Part shown: one piece after another, positions 6,461 through 6,701 of the stretch | Numbering within the stretch: the stretch's first letter is position 1 | How the letters are laid out: each line of letters opens with the position of its first letter | Assembly (NCBI GenBank): GCA_038327655.1 | Contig: JBBQLG010000229.1 | Span: 1 to 6,701 of the forward strand | Length of the DNA stretch: 6,701 bases | Direction of reading: 5' to 3' | Source of the DNA: JBBQLG01 sp038327655 | GTDB taxonomy: Bacteria; Bacteroidota; Bacteroidia; Cytophagales; Spirosomataceae | Program-made: the position numbers and the translations under genes | Notes under the pieces: model-generated | What the model was told of the DNA's origin: nothing | Databases searched by the model: none | The model's input: only the letters and a program-made list of their open reading frames with translations

Positions 6461-6701
6461 TTAGTTCGACCCGGTACTTACGTCGATTTGCCCGCTGTTT
6501 ACCTGTGTCATCATCGCTTTAGTGTTGGTCAGATTTTTATCGTTCAATACTATATTTTTCAATTTTACGCCGTTTGCCCGCTCTAAATAAACCGCAGGCC
6601 GGGCTTCGTTTTTGGGGTACGTGACCGACACATTATCAAGCACCAGACCCGTTACGTTTTTGATGTAAAAAGCACTCGCGGGCAACTTCATACCGAAGGT
6701 C
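6461..6701 (-). CDS. C-terminal part of a GH28-like beta-helix enzyme (5' end beyond the window)
   Basis: The minus-strand frame is open from the window edge to a TAA at 6461, giving 79 complete residues; the methionine at 6691 is internal, because codons before it (TFG) continue the frame. Two beta-helix rungs are clear: LPASAFYIKNVTGLVLDNVSV and then RPAVYLERANGVKLKNIVL, with LPA...FYI..V.GL.L.NV...RPA..L....G..L.N matching the closing turns of GH28 polygalacturonase-type enzymes. Catalytic motifs would lie upstream, outside the window, so activity cannot be judged. It ends 44 nt before the next beta-helix gene, and the two are presumably cotranscribed. It lacks the beta-sandwich and tail seen in its neighbour, so the pair are not simple tandem duplicates over the visible part. 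Confidence 0.78.
   Translation of the reverse strand, partial: TFGMKLPASAFYIKNVTGLVLDNVSVTYPKNEARPAVYLERANGVKLKNIVLNDKNLTNTKAMMTQVNSGQIDVSTGSN

Overview
The window looks like part of a carbohydrate-degradation gene cluster from a member of the Bacteroidota, most likely a Cytophagales bacterium of the Spirosoma/Larkinella/Rudanella kind. This is inferred, not proven. The reasons are an intermediate-to-high GC content, starts without Shine-Dalgarno sequences, a Tat-type phosphotriesterase-family protein, several exported glycoside-hydrolase-like proteins, and a cytosolic ROK sugar kinase. Every gene I accept lies on the minus strand, so the cluster is transcribed from the right edge to the left.

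In transcription order: (1) 6701-6461, the C-terminal end of a GH28-type right-handed beta-helix enzyme, cut by the window edge. (2) 6416-4956, a complete exported beta-helix protein with an N-terminal beta-sandwich-like region (GH28/GH49-like). (3) 4936-2756, an exported protein joining a TIM-barrel glycosidase-like region to a C-terminal formylglycine-generating-enzyme (FGE/SUMF1) fold that lacks the catalytic cysteines. (4) A 153-nt intergenic stretch with a dyad and a weak promoter-like match. (5) 2602-1478, a Tat-exported phosphotriesterase/lactonase-family metalloenzyme with all metal ligands. (6) 1444-1133, the wreck of a GH38-like (alpha-mannosidase-type) gene: its first ~85 codons are joined to its last ~18 codons by a large internal deletion, with an additional apparent 1-nt frameshift. 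(7) 1125-196, an intact ROK-family sugar kinase starting at TTG, 7 nt after the pseudogene's stop. (8) From about 141 to the left edge, the start of what looks like an IS66-type transposase gene.

Genes 1-3 are tightly spaced (44 and 19 nt), as are 5-7 (33 and 7 nt), so one or two operons are likely. A plausible working model, by inference, is that periplasmic or surface beta-helix and TIM-barrel enzymes cut a plant or microbial polysaccharide, the Tat-exported metalloenzyme acts on a small ester or lactone, and the ROK kinase phosphorylates a released sugar in the cytoplasm. No SusC/SusD pair, transporter or regulator is visible here, so the substrate cannot be named. The most notable observations are the internally deleted GH38 gene and the unusual barrel plus FGE-fold fusion. 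I saw no RNA genes, CRISPR arrays or convincing terminators.
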